Source: Planctomycetaceae bacterium (GTDB lineage: Bacteria; Planctomycetota; Planctomycetia; Pirellulales; Pirellulaceae). From it: DNA of 64,000 nt. The DNA is taken from contig JAIYDN010000021.1 in NCBI GenBank assembly GCA_027487485.1, forward strand, positions 1-64,000, read 5' to 3'. Shown here one piece after another: positions 52,259 through 60,520 of this stretch (position 1 is the first letter of the stretch; the number at the start of each line of letters is the position of its first letter). Below the pieces are notes generated by a model. The model worked only from the letters and a program-made list of their open reading frames with translations. It made no database searches and had not been told where the DNA came from. A program made the position numbers and the translations under genes.

Positions 52259-53047
52259 ATGAATACCCGGGTAACCGTCAAAACACTTCAGTCAATGAAG
52301 CTCAAAGGCCAAAAGATTACGATGCTTACGGCCTACGACTATCCGACCGCCAAAATGCTCGACGAAGCCAACGTCGAATGCATCTTGGTCGGGGACTCGC
52401 TGGGAATGGTGGTTCAGGGCAAAACCACCACGATTCCCGTGACGCTGGAGGAGATGATTTACCATGGCGAGATGGTTGCCAGAGCAACCAACCGATCGAT
52501 GGTAATCGTCGATTTGCCGTTCCCAGTAGGCCAATTGAGTATCGCACATACGGTGGAATCAGCCGCTGCAATCATGAAAAGGACTCAGTGCCAGGCAGTG
52601 AAGATGGAAGGTGGGCATCAACAGGCCGCCGCCATTCGCGCCTTGGTGGATGCCGGAATTCCGACGATTGCCCACATCGGTTTGCGTCCTCAAAGCGTTC
52701 ATGCCATTGGTGGTTATCGAGTTCAACGCGATGCGGATCAACTGATGAAGGATGCCAAGGCGGCGGAAGAAGCTGGCGCATTTTGTGTTTTGATGGAATG
52801 CGTCCCCCCTGATTTGGCTCGGCAAGCAACCCAAGCGATCCATGTTCCAACCATCGGGATTGGGGCAGGCAATGGCTGCGATGGGCAAGTGCTTGTTACC
52901 AACGACATGCTTGGTTGGAACAGCGGATACGTCCCCAAATTCGTTCGGCAATATGCTGATTTGCGCAAAGCGTCGTCCGAAGCGGTTGCCAAATTTATGC
53001 AGGATGTGCAAAGTGGCGATTTTCCGGGCCAAGCGGAGTCCTTCTGA
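52259..53047 (+). CDS. panB: 3-methyl-2-oxobutanoate hydroxymethyltransferase PanB
   Basis: 262 aa from the ATG at 52259 (MNTRVTVKTLQSMKLKGQKITMLTAYDYPTA), the standard start; a TTG at 52217 is rejected. The family motifs VGDSLGMVVQGKTTTIPVTLEEMIYH (Mg-binding Asp), AVKMEGG with the substrate Lys/Glu, and HIGLRPQSVHAIGGYRVQ are all present. The C-terminal NGCDGQVLVTNDMLGW completes it. It makes ketopantoate from 2-oxoisovalerate and methylene-THF, the first step of pantothenate and CoA synthesis. No panC or panD is adjacent. Confidence 0.96.
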   Translation: MNTRVTVKTLQSMKLKGQKITMLTAYDYPTAKMLDEANVECILVGDSLGMVVQGKTTTIPVTLEEMIYHGEMVARATNRSMVIVDLPFPVGQLSIAHTVESAAAIMKRTQCQAVKMEGGHQQAAAIRALVDAGIPTIAHIGLRPQSVHAIGGYRVQRDADQLMKDAKAAEEAGAFCVLMECVPPDLARQATQAIHVPTIGIGAGNGCDGQVLVTNDMLGWNSGYVPKFVRQYADLRKASSEAVAKFMQDVQSGDFPGQAESF

Positions 53048-53193
53048 GATGTCGGTCTTGGCGAGCTTATAGGATTGAAAACCGTCGCGCTAGACGATTT
53101 TCAGGTACCCATGGCTCGACAGCAGGCGTAAGCTTGTTGAACCCTGAGATCGACATTCCAATTCCACCGCCCTTCTTTCTTCAAAGAGTCCAA

Positions 53194-53508
53194 ATGGTCC
53201 AAATCATCCCTCTCGATCAACCCGATGTTCCACCGTTGACGATGCCCGATCGGTTCCGCAAAGAAGTTGTCTATTTCATGACTCCGGCAGAGGGAACGGG
53301 GGCACCTCATTTGGGAAAGGACGAATACTGGGTTCGTTTGGAAGATTCAGCCCGCTGGTTAGACGATGGTTTCTTTTCCCTGGTTTCGCCACTCGATGCG
53401 CATTCGGTGGCAGAGATTGAGATTACCGAGGAGCAAGAAGAATGGCTTGAGTGGATGGTCGTTCACAAAATCACCAGCATTCGACTGGAAGCAGGCCCCG
53501 CGAAGTAA
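53194..53508 (+). CDS. Small conserved protein, function unknown
   Basis: 104 aa if started at ATG 53194 (MVQIIPLDQPDVPPLTMPDRFRKE); a TTG at 53134 would add 20 residues. No signal peptide or membrane helix. The centre is acidic (GKDEYWVRLEDSARWLDDG) and the C-terminus, ITEEQEEWLEWMVVHKITSIRLE, is likely helical. It sits between panB (about 150 bp upstream) and efp (104 bp downstream) on the same strand. Codon use looks like its neighbours. I do not recognise a family; planctomycete-specific hypothetical proteins of this size next to efp are plausible but not verified. Confidence 0.65.
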   Translation: MVQIIPLDQPDVPPLTMPDRFRKEVVYFMTPAEGTGAPHLGKDEYWVRLEDSARWLDDGFFSLVSPLDAHSVAEIEITEEQEEWLEWMVVHKITSIRLEAGPAK

Positions 53509-53612
53509 CGAATTGCGAGGGGGGAGGCGACAGAATCCTTGTTTTTGTTTAGAATCGGAGGGCTCAGTATCGTACCCCCCTCCTTCCCACTTGGCATAAG
53601 AGAATCCCTAGC

Positions 53613-54185
53613 GTGGCATCCTACAAAACCAGCGACCTAAAAAAAGGACTCAAAGTTCAAATCGATGGCGAACCCTACCTGCTTGTTGAGGTGGACTTTT
53701 TCAAGCCAGGCAAGGGGAATGCTCTATACCGTTGCAAAATGAAGAACTTGGTTCGCAACACGATTTTGGATCGGACTCTCAAGGGGGGTGACGAACTAGA
53801 AATCGCCGATGTGGAAGAGATCGATACCGTTTTTCTTTACAACCAAGCTGGGTCGTTCGTTTTCATGGACAATGAATCGTTCGAACAGTATGAATTGACG
53901 GCTCAACAAGTGGATGACAATTGGAAGTATTTGAAAGAGCAAATGCCGATTGCGATGGTGCTGTTCAACGGCAATCCGCTGACCATTTCGCCACCTTCTC
54001 ACGTCACCTTGAAGGTTGTTGAAACTGATCCAGGCACCAAGGGCGATACCGCTACGAACGTAACCAAGCCTGCTAAAGTGGAAACGGGAGCTGAGATCAA
54101 CGTTCCGGGCTTTATCAAAGAGGGTAACGTGATCAAGGTCGACACTCGCAATTGCACGTATGTTGAGCGGGTCAGCATGGACTAG
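53613..54185 (+). CDS. efp: Elongation factor P
   Basis: 190 aa with a GTG start at 53613. The three OB-like domains are complete. The loop FKPGKGNALYRCKMKN carries the conserved lysine (K34) that is modified in many bacteria by EpmA or other routes; here it sits in the KPGKG context seen with a lysine at the tip. EF-P binds between the P and E sites and relieves stalling at polyproline stretches. No epmA/epmB, earP or ymfI gene is in the window. It is followed by REP copy C. Confidence 0.96.
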   Translation: MASYKTSDLKKGLKVQIDGEPYLLVEVDFFKPGKGNALYRCKMKNLVRNTILDRTLKGGDELEIADVEEIDTVFLYNQAGSFVFMDNESFEQYELTAQQVDDNWKYLKEQMPIAMVLFNGNPLTISPPSHVTLKVVETDPGTKGDTATNVTKPAKVETGAEINVPGFIKEGNVIKVDTRNCTYVERVSMD

Positions 54186-54189
54186 TTAT

Positions 54190-54284
54190 GATTATTCACG
54201 GCGTTCAACTTGAGCCGTGGGCGCTAGCCGCGATCTTCGTTTTGCCACGAAGCTGAGCTGAAAAGCGGCTCAGTGTGAATAATC
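54190..54284. repeat. REP-like inverted repeat, GGGCGCTAGCC family, copy C
   Basis: The outer arms GATTATTCAC (54190-54199) and GTGAATAATC (54275-54284) are perfect complements. Inside lies TTGAGCCGTGGGCGCTAGCC on the left, matched by a partly degenerate AGCGGCTCAG on the right. The core matches copy A. The element lies between efp and the methyltransferase gene and could trim read-through. Confidence 0.8.
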
Positions 54285-54350
54285 CCGACTGCTCCGTTTC
54301 GTCTGATTTTGAACTGAGTCCAAGCCAAAGTTTTCTGAAGCCGGATCGTA

Positions 54351-55589
54351 ATGATGACAAGAATTGCCAAATGGAATGCACTCTCTTGGTTATTGATCGG
54401 CTTTGCCTGCTTTTGGATAAGTGGCTCGGAATCATGGGCTCAGAGCAAAGAGCGGTTTGATAAGCTTCGAGAGAACTTGGTCACGAACGTTTTGATACCT
54501 GGTGGCATCACTCACCCGGGGGTTCTCAAATCGGTTGGCGAGACTCCTCGGCATGAATTTGTGCCGAAGCAATACAAATTGCAGGCGTATCAGGATATCG
54601 CTATTCCGATTGGCGAAGCTCAGACGATTAGTAGCCCGTTCATCGTCTCATTGATGACGCAATCGCTCCAGCCTCAACCAACCGATCGGGTCTTGGAGAT
54701 CGGAACAGGAAGCGGCTACCAGGCAGCTATTCTTAGCCCGTTGGTGGCCGAAGTTTATACGATTGAAATCGTTGAAAAGCTTGGACGTGAAACCACGCAG
54801 CTACTGGCAGACTTGGAGTACAAAAACGTCTTTTGTCGGATTGGAGACGGGTTTAAGGGTTGGAAGGAGCACGCACCGTTTGACAAGATTATTGTGACAT
54901 GTTCTCCCGAAGAAGTTCCGCAGCCGCTTTTGGATCAATTGAAAGAGGGTGGGCTGATGATTATTCCTGTTGGAGAACGCTACCAACAGATGTTGTATTT
55001 GATGCGGAAAGTGGACGGCAAGCTAGAGAAAGAGGCTTTGCAACCCACGCTGTTTGTACCCATGACCGGGACGGCAGAAGACCAAAGAAAGATAACCCCT
55101 GATCCGCAAAATCCAACATTGCAAAACGTCAGCTTTGAAGAACCATTGATCAAGAACGAGCACATTCCCGGCTGGTATTACAAGTTCGGTTGCTCGATCG
55201 TCAAGGATGCCAGTTCTCCGGAAGGCGGGATGGTCGCTGAATTTCGATCGGACAACGGAAGCGAACCCAGTATGTTGCTGCAGGGTATCGCGATCGATGG
55301 ATCCTACGTGAAAAAGATACGACTTGCTGGCTGGATCTACACCGAGGGGGTGAAGATTGGGAAGGATAAAGAAAAGTCACCATCCATTGCGATTCAGTTT
55401 TTCGATTCGAATCGCAATCGAATTGGATACAATTACATTGGTGGGTTCAAGGGAAGTCGACCATGGAAACGAGAGGACCGTATCTTTAGTGTCCCGCCCG
55501 CAACGCGCGAAGCGATTGTTTCGATCGGTCTTTTTGGTGCCGAGGGTTTGGCTAGGTTCGATAACATTTCGCTCGAAGCGACGAGGTAG
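54351..55589 (+). CDS. Exported protein-L-isoaspartate O-methyltransferase with C-terminal beta-type domain
   Basis: 412 aa. The N-terminus is a signal peptide (MMTRIAKWNALSWLLIGFACFW, cleavage near SWAQ). The PCMT domain (about 35-250) has PRHEFVPKQYKLQAYQDIAIPIGEAQTISSPFIVSLM with the active-site Ser, the SAM motif VLEIGTGSGYQAAI (114-127) and DKIIVTCSPEEVPQPLLDQL. From about 257 to the end is an extra domain with alternating hydrophobic strands (FEEPLIKNEHIPGWYYKFG, MLLQGIAIDGSYVKKIRLAGWIY, ARFDNISLEATR), resembling a carbohydrate-binding jelly roll. PCMT repairs isoaspartyl residues using SAM. Export is odd because SAM is cytoplasmic. Followed 5 bp later by the glutamine-synthetase-like gene. 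Confidence 0.88.
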   Translation: MMTRIAKWNALSWLLIGFACFWISGSESWAQSKERFDKLRENLVTNVLIPGGITHPGVLKSVGETPRHEFVPKQYKLQAYQDIAIPIGEAQTISSPFIVSLMTQSLQPQPTDRVLEIGTGSGYQAAILSPLVAEVYTIEIVEKLGRETTQLLADLEYKNVFCRIGDGFKGWKEHAPFDKIIVTCSPEEVPQPLLDQLKEGGLMIIPVGERYQQMLYLMRKVDGKLEKEALQPTLFVPMTGTAEDQRKITPDPQNPTLQNVSFEEPLIKNEHIPGWYYKFGCSIVKDASSPEGGMVAEFRSDNGSEPSMLLQGIAIDGSYVKKIRLAGWIYTEGVKIGKDKEKSPSIAIQFFDSNRNRIGYNYIGGFKGSRPWKREDRIFSVPPATREAIVSIGLFGAEGLARFDNISLEATR

Positions 55590-55594
55590 ATTGC

Positions 55595-56818
55595 GTGAAA
55601 CCAAAGGCCGTCTTGGCGTACTGCCGCGAACGAGGAATCAAGTCGGTTGACCTGCGTTTCTCGGATATCCAAGGGAACTGGCGACGTATCACTTTTCCCT
55701 TGTCCGCGCTTACCGAAGCTTCTTTTGAAGAGGGTTTCGGGCAGATGATTTCACTGCCATCGTCACCTCGCGACTCCCAGGTTGTGGCAAAAGAGTATGC
55801 GAACTTGGTTCCTCAAAGCGATGCCAACTACTTAGATCCGTTCACGACGCATCCGACTCTTATCCTGCTAGCCTCGATTCAAGACGCCATGATGCGCGAA
55901 GAGAGCGCGTGGGATTCGCGTCAAGTCGCCATCAAAGCGACTCGGTTTTTAGAAACGTCCACCATCGGCGACGGGCTCATGGTAAGCGCAAGTGTTCCGT
56001 TTTGTATGCATGATTTGTCGCCCGATGATTCAAGCAGTGCGAATACGTTTCTTGCTTGCGGTTTAGACGACAAGCACTTTACGTTGCGGTGTGACATTGC
56101 GGACGTTGCCAATGAAGCAGGTTTGCAAATCGATCGTCATTTTTGCGACATCAACAACAGCTCCTCCATGATTTTGAAGCCGTCCAAGCTGGTAGAAAGC
56201 TGCGACGATGTGATGATGTTGCGGTATTTGGTAAGTCAGTTCACTAGCCAACGAAACGTACGTGTTTGTTTCGGAAACCTTTGGATAACGAGTCACTGGA
56301 CTATTTCGCGACAAGGTGAGTCCATTTTTGCCGGCGGGGCATATCGCGGGATGAGCGACATCGGCTTGCAGGCGATGAGCGGAATCCTGCACCATGCATC
56401 GTCCATTTGCGCCATTGCGGCAGCTTCATCCCCTAGGCTGTCTACTATTCCGTGGCTTCGGCTATGCTCCAGTGACCATCCCGACTCCATCTGTCGCATT
56501 GCGATTCCATCCAATCAACCTCGTGGGCGATTGATTGAGTTTTCTGGATCGCCATCCCAGTCCAATCCGTATCTCGTCAACTCGGCGGTGGTCATGGCCA
56601 TGATTGATGGAATTCAGAACAAGATGGCCGCCGGGAAGTCGCTGGACATCTTGAACTCGCCCGCGTTCGATCGCACGGATTATTCTTTGGGTGGATCTGC
56701 CTCGAATGCACTTGATCGATCGGGGCTTAAGTCAAGCTTGGACGACGATCGAGAATATTTGATTCAAGGCGAAGTCTTCTCGGACGATTTGATCGACTCC
56801 ATTTGTGACCAGCTCTAG
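55595..56818 (+). CDS. Glutamine-synthetase-like protein, probably catalytically inactive
   Basis: 407 aa against about 470 for GSI. The start is GTG at 55595. The order of GSI blocks is kept: beta-grasp VDLRFSDIQGNWRRITFP (18-35), SDANYLDPF... (75-83), IFAGGAYRGMSDIGLQAMSGILHHA (244-268), RIAIP (301-305) and GSPSQSNPYLVNSAVVMAMIDGIQNK (318-343). The catalytic positions are largely lost. The PEPEFF block, with its two metal-binding glutamates, reads SASVPF (131-136). The glutamate pair of the GQNEVATRF block is replaced by INNSSSMIL (186-194). The histidine of GMHCH is absent from GNLWITSHW (228-236). It begins 5 bp after the PCMT stop, so both are one operon. Probably a sensor or scaffold rather than an ammonia ligase. 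Confidence 0.82.
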   Translation: MKPKAVLAYCRERGIKSVDLRFSDIQGNWRRITFPLSALTEASFEEGFGQMISLPSSPRDSQVVAKEYANLVPQSDANYLDPFTTHPTLILLASIQDAMMREESAWDSRQVAIKATRFLETSTIGDGLMVSASVPFCMHDLSPDDSSSANTFLACGLDDKHFTLRCDIADVANEAGLQIDRHFCDINNSSSMILKPSKLVESCDDVMMLRYLVSQFTSQRNVRVCFGNLWITSHWTISRQGESIFAGGAYRGMSDIGLQAMSGILHHASSICAIAAASSPRLSTIPWLRLCSSDHPDSICRIAIPSNQPRGRLIEFSGSPSQSNPYLVNSAVVMAMIDGIQNKMAAGKSLDILNSPAFDRTDYSLGGSASNALDRSGLKSSLDDDREYLIQGEVFSDDLIDSICDQL

Positions 56819-56849
56819 CACGGATTTTATTCTTAGTCGAACCTAGTTT

Positions 56850-57476
56850 ATGCACAACATCACCGGTTTAGTTGAGTCCCGAACGTTGTTGCTTGGAACC
56901 AGCAATCGAAAAAAAATTATTGAGCTCGTTCATTTGTTGGAGCCTCGTGGTTTCAGGTTGCGGACTCCAAGCGATTTTGAAGATGTGCTGGAAGTGGATG
57001 AGACGGGTGATACCTTCATGGCGAATGCTCAGTTGAAGGCGGTGGCTCAAGCAAAGCACAGGCAAGTATGGGCTATCGGCGAAGATAGCGGTCTTTGTGT
57101 GCCTGCTCTTCAAGGTGAACCGGGCATCTATTCGGCGCGATACGCTGGCTCCGGTGCAACGGACGCTCTCAACAACGCCAAACTCTTGGTAAAGATGGCG
57201 GACCTGCCCGACCACCAACGCCAGGCATACTATGTCTCAACCATGGCATTGTCGGACCCTAGTGGTCATATTCACATTCAGGCTCAGGGAGAGTGTTGGG
57301 GTAGAATCTTGCGTACGCCTCGTGGCGAGCACGGCTTTGGATATGATCCTTTGTTTGAGATTGCGGAATACCATTTGACGTTTGCAGAGATGGGACAGGG
57401 AGTGAAACGCGCAATTAGTCACCGGGCGCGAGCCTTGCGATCGTTTCTGGCTCGGTTGGATTGCTTGGTAGCGTGA
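56850..57476 (+). CDS. rdgB: XTP/dITP pyrophosphatase (RdgB/HAM1)
   Basis: 208 aa. It begins LLLGTSNRKKIIELVHLLEPRGFRL, the family's TSNxxK nucleotide-binding start. It contains the substrate motif IGEDSGLCVPALQGEPGIYSARYAG (DSGL metal site) and GEHGFGYDPLFEI. The C-terminus with SHRARAL is the conserved H/R base-binding segment. It hydrolyses ITP, dITP and XTP to the monophosphate, cleaning the nucleotide pool. It follows the GS-like gene by 31 bp. Its stop overlaps the GTG of the downstream TauE-like gene by 4 bp (GTGA), so the two are translationally coupled. Confidence 0.95.
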   Translation: MHNITGLVESRTLLLGTSNRKKIIELVHLLEPRGFRLRTPSDFEDVLEVDETGDTFMANAQLKAVAQAKHRQVWAIGEDSGLCVPALQGEPGIYSARYAGSGATDALNNAKLLVKMADLPDHQRQAYYVSTMALSDPSGHIHIQAQGECWGRILRTPRGEHGFGYDPLFEIAEYHLTFAEMGQGVKRAISHRARALRSFLARLDCLVA

Positions 57477-58222
57477 GTTTACTTCCGGAATCTTACCTGG
57501 GTTGGATTGCGTTATGTATAGCCGCCCTGGGCATAGGAATTACCAAGAGCGGCTTTTCTGGCTTTAGCATGGTACATGTGATTCTGTTTGCATCTGTTTT
57601 TGGTGCGATGGAGTCCACTGGGATCGTTCTTCCGATGTTGATCGCCGGTGATGTTTTTGCGATGTTGCTTTATGGCAAACACGCCAACTGGACGTATGTG
57701 CGCCGCATGTTCCCCCCGACGATGCTGGGGGTGGTGTTGGGTTGGCTTTTGATGATGGTCTTAGATGGAAGATTTTATCGCCCGCTGATCGGTGCAATCA
57801 TATTGGGGTTGGTCATCCTTCAGATCATAAGACTCTGGAGAGAAGATTGGCTGAGCGACCTACCGCACTCGGTATGGTTTGCATGGAGCATGGGGTGCTT
57901 GGTTGGGTTAACAACCATGTTGGCAAATGCAGCGGGACCGATTTTTGGACTTTACCTATTGGCGATTGCGGTCCCGAAAATGGAGTTCGTTGGAACGGCG
58001 GCTTGGTTCTTTTTGCTGTTGAACCTGATTAAGATCCCGTTCAGTTGGGGGCTTGGCTTGATTCGATTGGACACTCTCGCGCTCAATGTGATGTTGATGC
58101 CGCTGATTGCCATCGGCCTCTGGATCGGTACCAGTCTCGTGAAATGTATCCCTCAAAAACTGTTCGACAGTCTTGTTTTGGTTTTCACGGGCTGTGCGTC
58201 CATTCGCATGCTGCTGAGTTGA
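57473..58222 (+). CDS. TauE/SafE-family sulfite exporter-like permease
   Basis: 249 aa with the GTG at 57473 as start, which gives a GTGA overlap with rdgB; a TTG at 57461 would overlap more. Seven to eight membrane helices can be traced. The paired TauE/SafE repeats are GIGITKSGFSGFSMVHVILFASVFGA near the N-terminus and MGCLVGLTTMLANAAGPIFGLYLLA in the second half. Family members export sulfite or sulfoacetate, or import related anions. The coupling to rdgB has no obvious metabolic meaning. Inner membrane. Confidence 0.88.
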   Translation: MSLLPESYLGWIALCIAALGIGITKSGFSGFSMVHVILFASVFGAMESTGIVLPMLIAGDVFAMLLYGKHANWTYVRRMFPPTMLGVVLGWLLMMVLDGRFYRPLIGAIILGLVILQIIRLWREDWLSDLPHSVWFAWSMGCLVGLTTMLANAAGPIFGLYLLAIAVPKMEFVGTAAWFFLLLNLIKIPFSWGLGLIRLDTLALNVMLMPLIAIGLWIGTSLVKCIPQKLFDSLVLVFTGCASIRMLLS

Positions 58223-58302
58223 CCGCAAGCGTATCAGGTCATTGAGAAGTCCCCTCGCCCCGTAGTGGATCTGGCTACAGATCCCCAAAACCACGAGTTC
58301 CA

Positions 58303-58424
58303 CTTGAGTCGTGGGCGCTCGTTGATTTCATCTTAACTTGAGCCGCAGACGTTGGCCGCGAGCAAGTATCTAGCGCAACTAGACTCAACTCGGCTAGCGC
58401 CAGCGGCGCAGTGCGAATTATTCG
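58303..58424. repeat. REP-like inverted repeats, GCTAGC family, copy D (two left arms)
   Basis: Two left-arm-like segments, TTGAGTCGTGGGCGCTCG (58304-58321) and TTGAGCCGCAGACGTTGGCC (58338-58357), are followed by a right arm CTCGGCTAGCGCCAGCGGCG (58390-58409) and a GTGCGAATTATTC end. Identity to copies A to C is clear in the CGGCTAGCGCC core but the arms have decayed. It may be two nested or adjacent insertions of the same element. It lies between the TauE-like and methyltransferase genes. Confidence 0.7.
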
Positions 58425-58503
58425 TGCTAGACGGCATGTTGTTTCTGTTTATCGTGCGTTGAATGAAGTTCTCTCCACTCATCTTATTGCGACAACTGAA
58501 TCC

Positions 58504-59202
58504 ATGAACGTTTTGATTGCGTCCCCTTTTCGATTTGTAAGGCAGATTCGCGAAAACCTTGACGTGATTCGGATCATGATCAAGAAGTTCGGTTTTTTCG
58601 GTCTTTTTGAACTTTTGAAGTCTGATGTTTTGTATGACTATCGGTACGGCGTTGATACGTACTCAGCAGTCGGCAGGGAAGAGCTTTTCACCGGCGAGCG
58701 TCTAGCGCTGCAGAACCGCTATTGTCCGTCAACCTTTGCTCTTATTGATCTTGCGATTAGGGAAGCGCACGCGTTGATTGGAGATGAAATTCGCAACTGT
58801 CACTTCGTGGATTATGGTTCCGGCAAGGGAAAGGTCCTGATCGGAGCCGTGAAGTACGGATTTCCGTTAGCTCGTGGAATAGAGTACACGGAACGATTGC
58901 ATCGCGTAGCGGTATGCAATTTAGAAAAGTTGGGGCTCAATAGCCGTGCTGAATCGATCCATGGCGACGCAACTGAATTTTTTCCTTCGCCTAGGGATCG
59001 CGTGCTGTACTTTTTTAATCCTTTCGAAGGTGTCGTGCTTGATCAGACACTTCAAAATATCAAAACCATTGAGCCCGAAGGAAAGCGAGTTCTAGTAGTT
59101 TACAATCCCGTTTGCGACGACATCTTTTGCCGCTACTTCGAACGAGTTGCAGAAAAGGTATCGAATCCTGGCCAAGCTCACTACAACGTTTATGTCGGCT
59201 AA
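58504..59202 (+). CDS. SAM-dependent methyltransferase (class I), substrate unknown
   Basis: 232 aa from the ATG at 58504. An in-frame GTG at 58411 lies inside the REP element and is rejected. Motif I is HFVDYGSGKGKVLIGAVKYG, where GSGKGK replaces the usual GxGxG, as in a group of small bacterial methyltransferases. Motif II is ARGIEYTERLHRVAV, and motif IV-like DRVLYFFNPFEG (NPF in place of NPPY) suggests an unusual active site. The N-terminal 55 residues are basic and hydrophobic and may touch the membrane. Similar proteins methylate varied small molecules or lipids. Monocistronic. Confidence 0.75.
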   Translation: MNVLIASPFRFVRQIRENLDVIRIMIKKFGFFGLFELLKSDVLYDYRYGVDTYSAVGREELFTGERLALQNRYCPSTFALIDLAIREAHALIGDEIRNCHFVDYGSGKGKVLIGAVKYGFPLARGIEYTERLHRVAVCNLEKLGLNSRAESIHGDATEFFPSPRDRVLYFFNPFEGVVLDQTLQNIKTIEPEGKRVLVVYNPVCDDIFCRYFERVAEKVSNPGQAHYNVYVG

Positions 59203-59269
59203 GCACTAATCGCACGTCACTTTTGTCCGTGCGATCCACTTGGCGGTAGATCCAGTGTCGGCCTTATCC

Positions 59270-60373
59270 TCAGGAAATCTCCACCAGTCGCTTTCCAAGC
59301 ACTTCCGTTCGTGGGGCGATTCCCAGTCCAGGTTCTTGGCTGGTTGTCATGAATCCATTTTGACGTTGCGGTGCACCGGTTGCCGTGCTGACGGTGACAT
59401 AGCTGTTGAAGTCTGTGCTGGTGAAGCGGAATTCTTCGGGCGTACTGTGAGCGAGATGAGCGATTGCGGCCGTGGTGATGTCGCCGCCCCAGCTGTCCTC
59501 GAGCGTCATGGCGATCCCCATGGAAACGCACAGGTCGCGAGCTTGTTTTGTTTTGGTCAGGCCGCCCAGTTTGCTGATCTTGAGATTGACGACATCCATC
59601 GCAAGATCCGCCTTTCCTTGCAAAAGCATCTCGAGCGAATCGATGTTCTCGTCCAAAACAAAAGGGTGGCTTGTGTTGCGTCGAACGGCAAGGCATTCTT
59701 GGTAAGTCAAGCAAGGTTGTTCGATGTAGACATCGATATCTTGCACCGCTCGTACAACTCGCATAGCTTCGTGTTGCGTCCAACCGGTGTTTGCATCTGC
59801 AACCAATCGATCGGTCGGTTTCAGCATCGCCCTTACGGCACGAATGCGCTGGATGTCGGTATCGGGATCCCCGCCAACTTTCAACTGAAAGCGTGTATAC
59901 CCCTGCTGGCAGTAGCCATCCACATTCTTTGCCATTTCCTCGGGCGATTGTTGCGAGATTGCTCGGTACAGGCGAACGTTTTCGCCGTATCGGCCACCCA
60001 TCAAAAGGCATACTGGCAGCTTGGTTACTTTGCCTAAAATGTCCCAGCATGCGATATCGATTCCCGATTTCACGTAAGGGTGCCCCTTGAGAGCGGCATC
60101 CATGCGATGATTGAGTTTTGCTAATTCTCGCGGATCCATGCCGATCAGATGCGGTCCTAATTCGCGGATGCCAGCGCGAACACCTTCCGCGTAGGCAGGA
60201 AGGTAAAAAGGGCCCAGCGGGCAGACTTCGCCGTAGCCGACCCATCCGCATTCCGTCTCGACACCAACAATCGTGCTGTCAAAAACCGTCACAGACTTTC
60301 CACCAGACCACTTGTACGAGCCTTCCACTAAAGGCAGCTCAACTCGATGGGCAAAGATTCGTGCGATTTTCAT
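59270..60373 (-). CDS. Enolase-superfamily enzyme (mandelate racemase/muconate lactonizing type)
   Basis: 367 aa from the ATG at 60373 ([28 protein letters not shown]); an extension to 60424 is rejected. The barrel has [12 protein letters not shown] with Lys165, the metal ligands in [10 protein letters not shown] (D193), IEQPC (E218) and LDENIDS (D241), and the opposing base in NLKISKLGG (K265/K268). This pattern of a Lys on both faces (KxK-like) is that of MLE, dipeptide epimerase and hydroxyproline-betaine epimerase or cis-3-hydroxyproline dehydratase groups. The [25 protein letters not shown]-terminus recalls the last. Substrate not proven. Isolated on the minus strand before the repeat array. 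Confidence 0.88.
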   Translation of the reverse strand: MKIARIFAHRVELPLVEGSYKWSGGKSVTVFDSTIVGVETECGWVGYGEVCPLGPFYLPAYAEGVRAGIRELGPHLIGMDPRELAKLNHRMDAALKGHPYVKSGIDIACWDILGKVTKLPVCLLMGGRYGENVRLYRAISQQSPEEMAKNVDGYCQQGYTRFQLKVGGDPDTDIQRIRAVRAMLKPTDRLVADANTGWTQHEAMRVVRAVQDIDVYIEQPCLTYQECLAVRRNTSHPFVLDENIDSLEMLLQGKADLAMDVVNLKISKLGGLTKTKQARDLCVSMGIAMTLEDSWGGDITTAAIAHLAHSTPEEFRFTSTDFNSYVTVSTATGAPQRQNGFMTTSQEPGLGIAPRTEVLGKRLVEIS

Positions 60374-60520
60374 GGGTTCAGAGCCTGCATGGTGGATGTG
60401 GTTGGGATTGAGTTGCGAGTCCAATCGGCGGGTTCGCCCTTGTGGGATCTCCCGAACTGATGAAGATCCCTGATTTGTCGATGTTTGACAACCACTGCCC
60501 GAAAGACTTTGCCCAATGTC

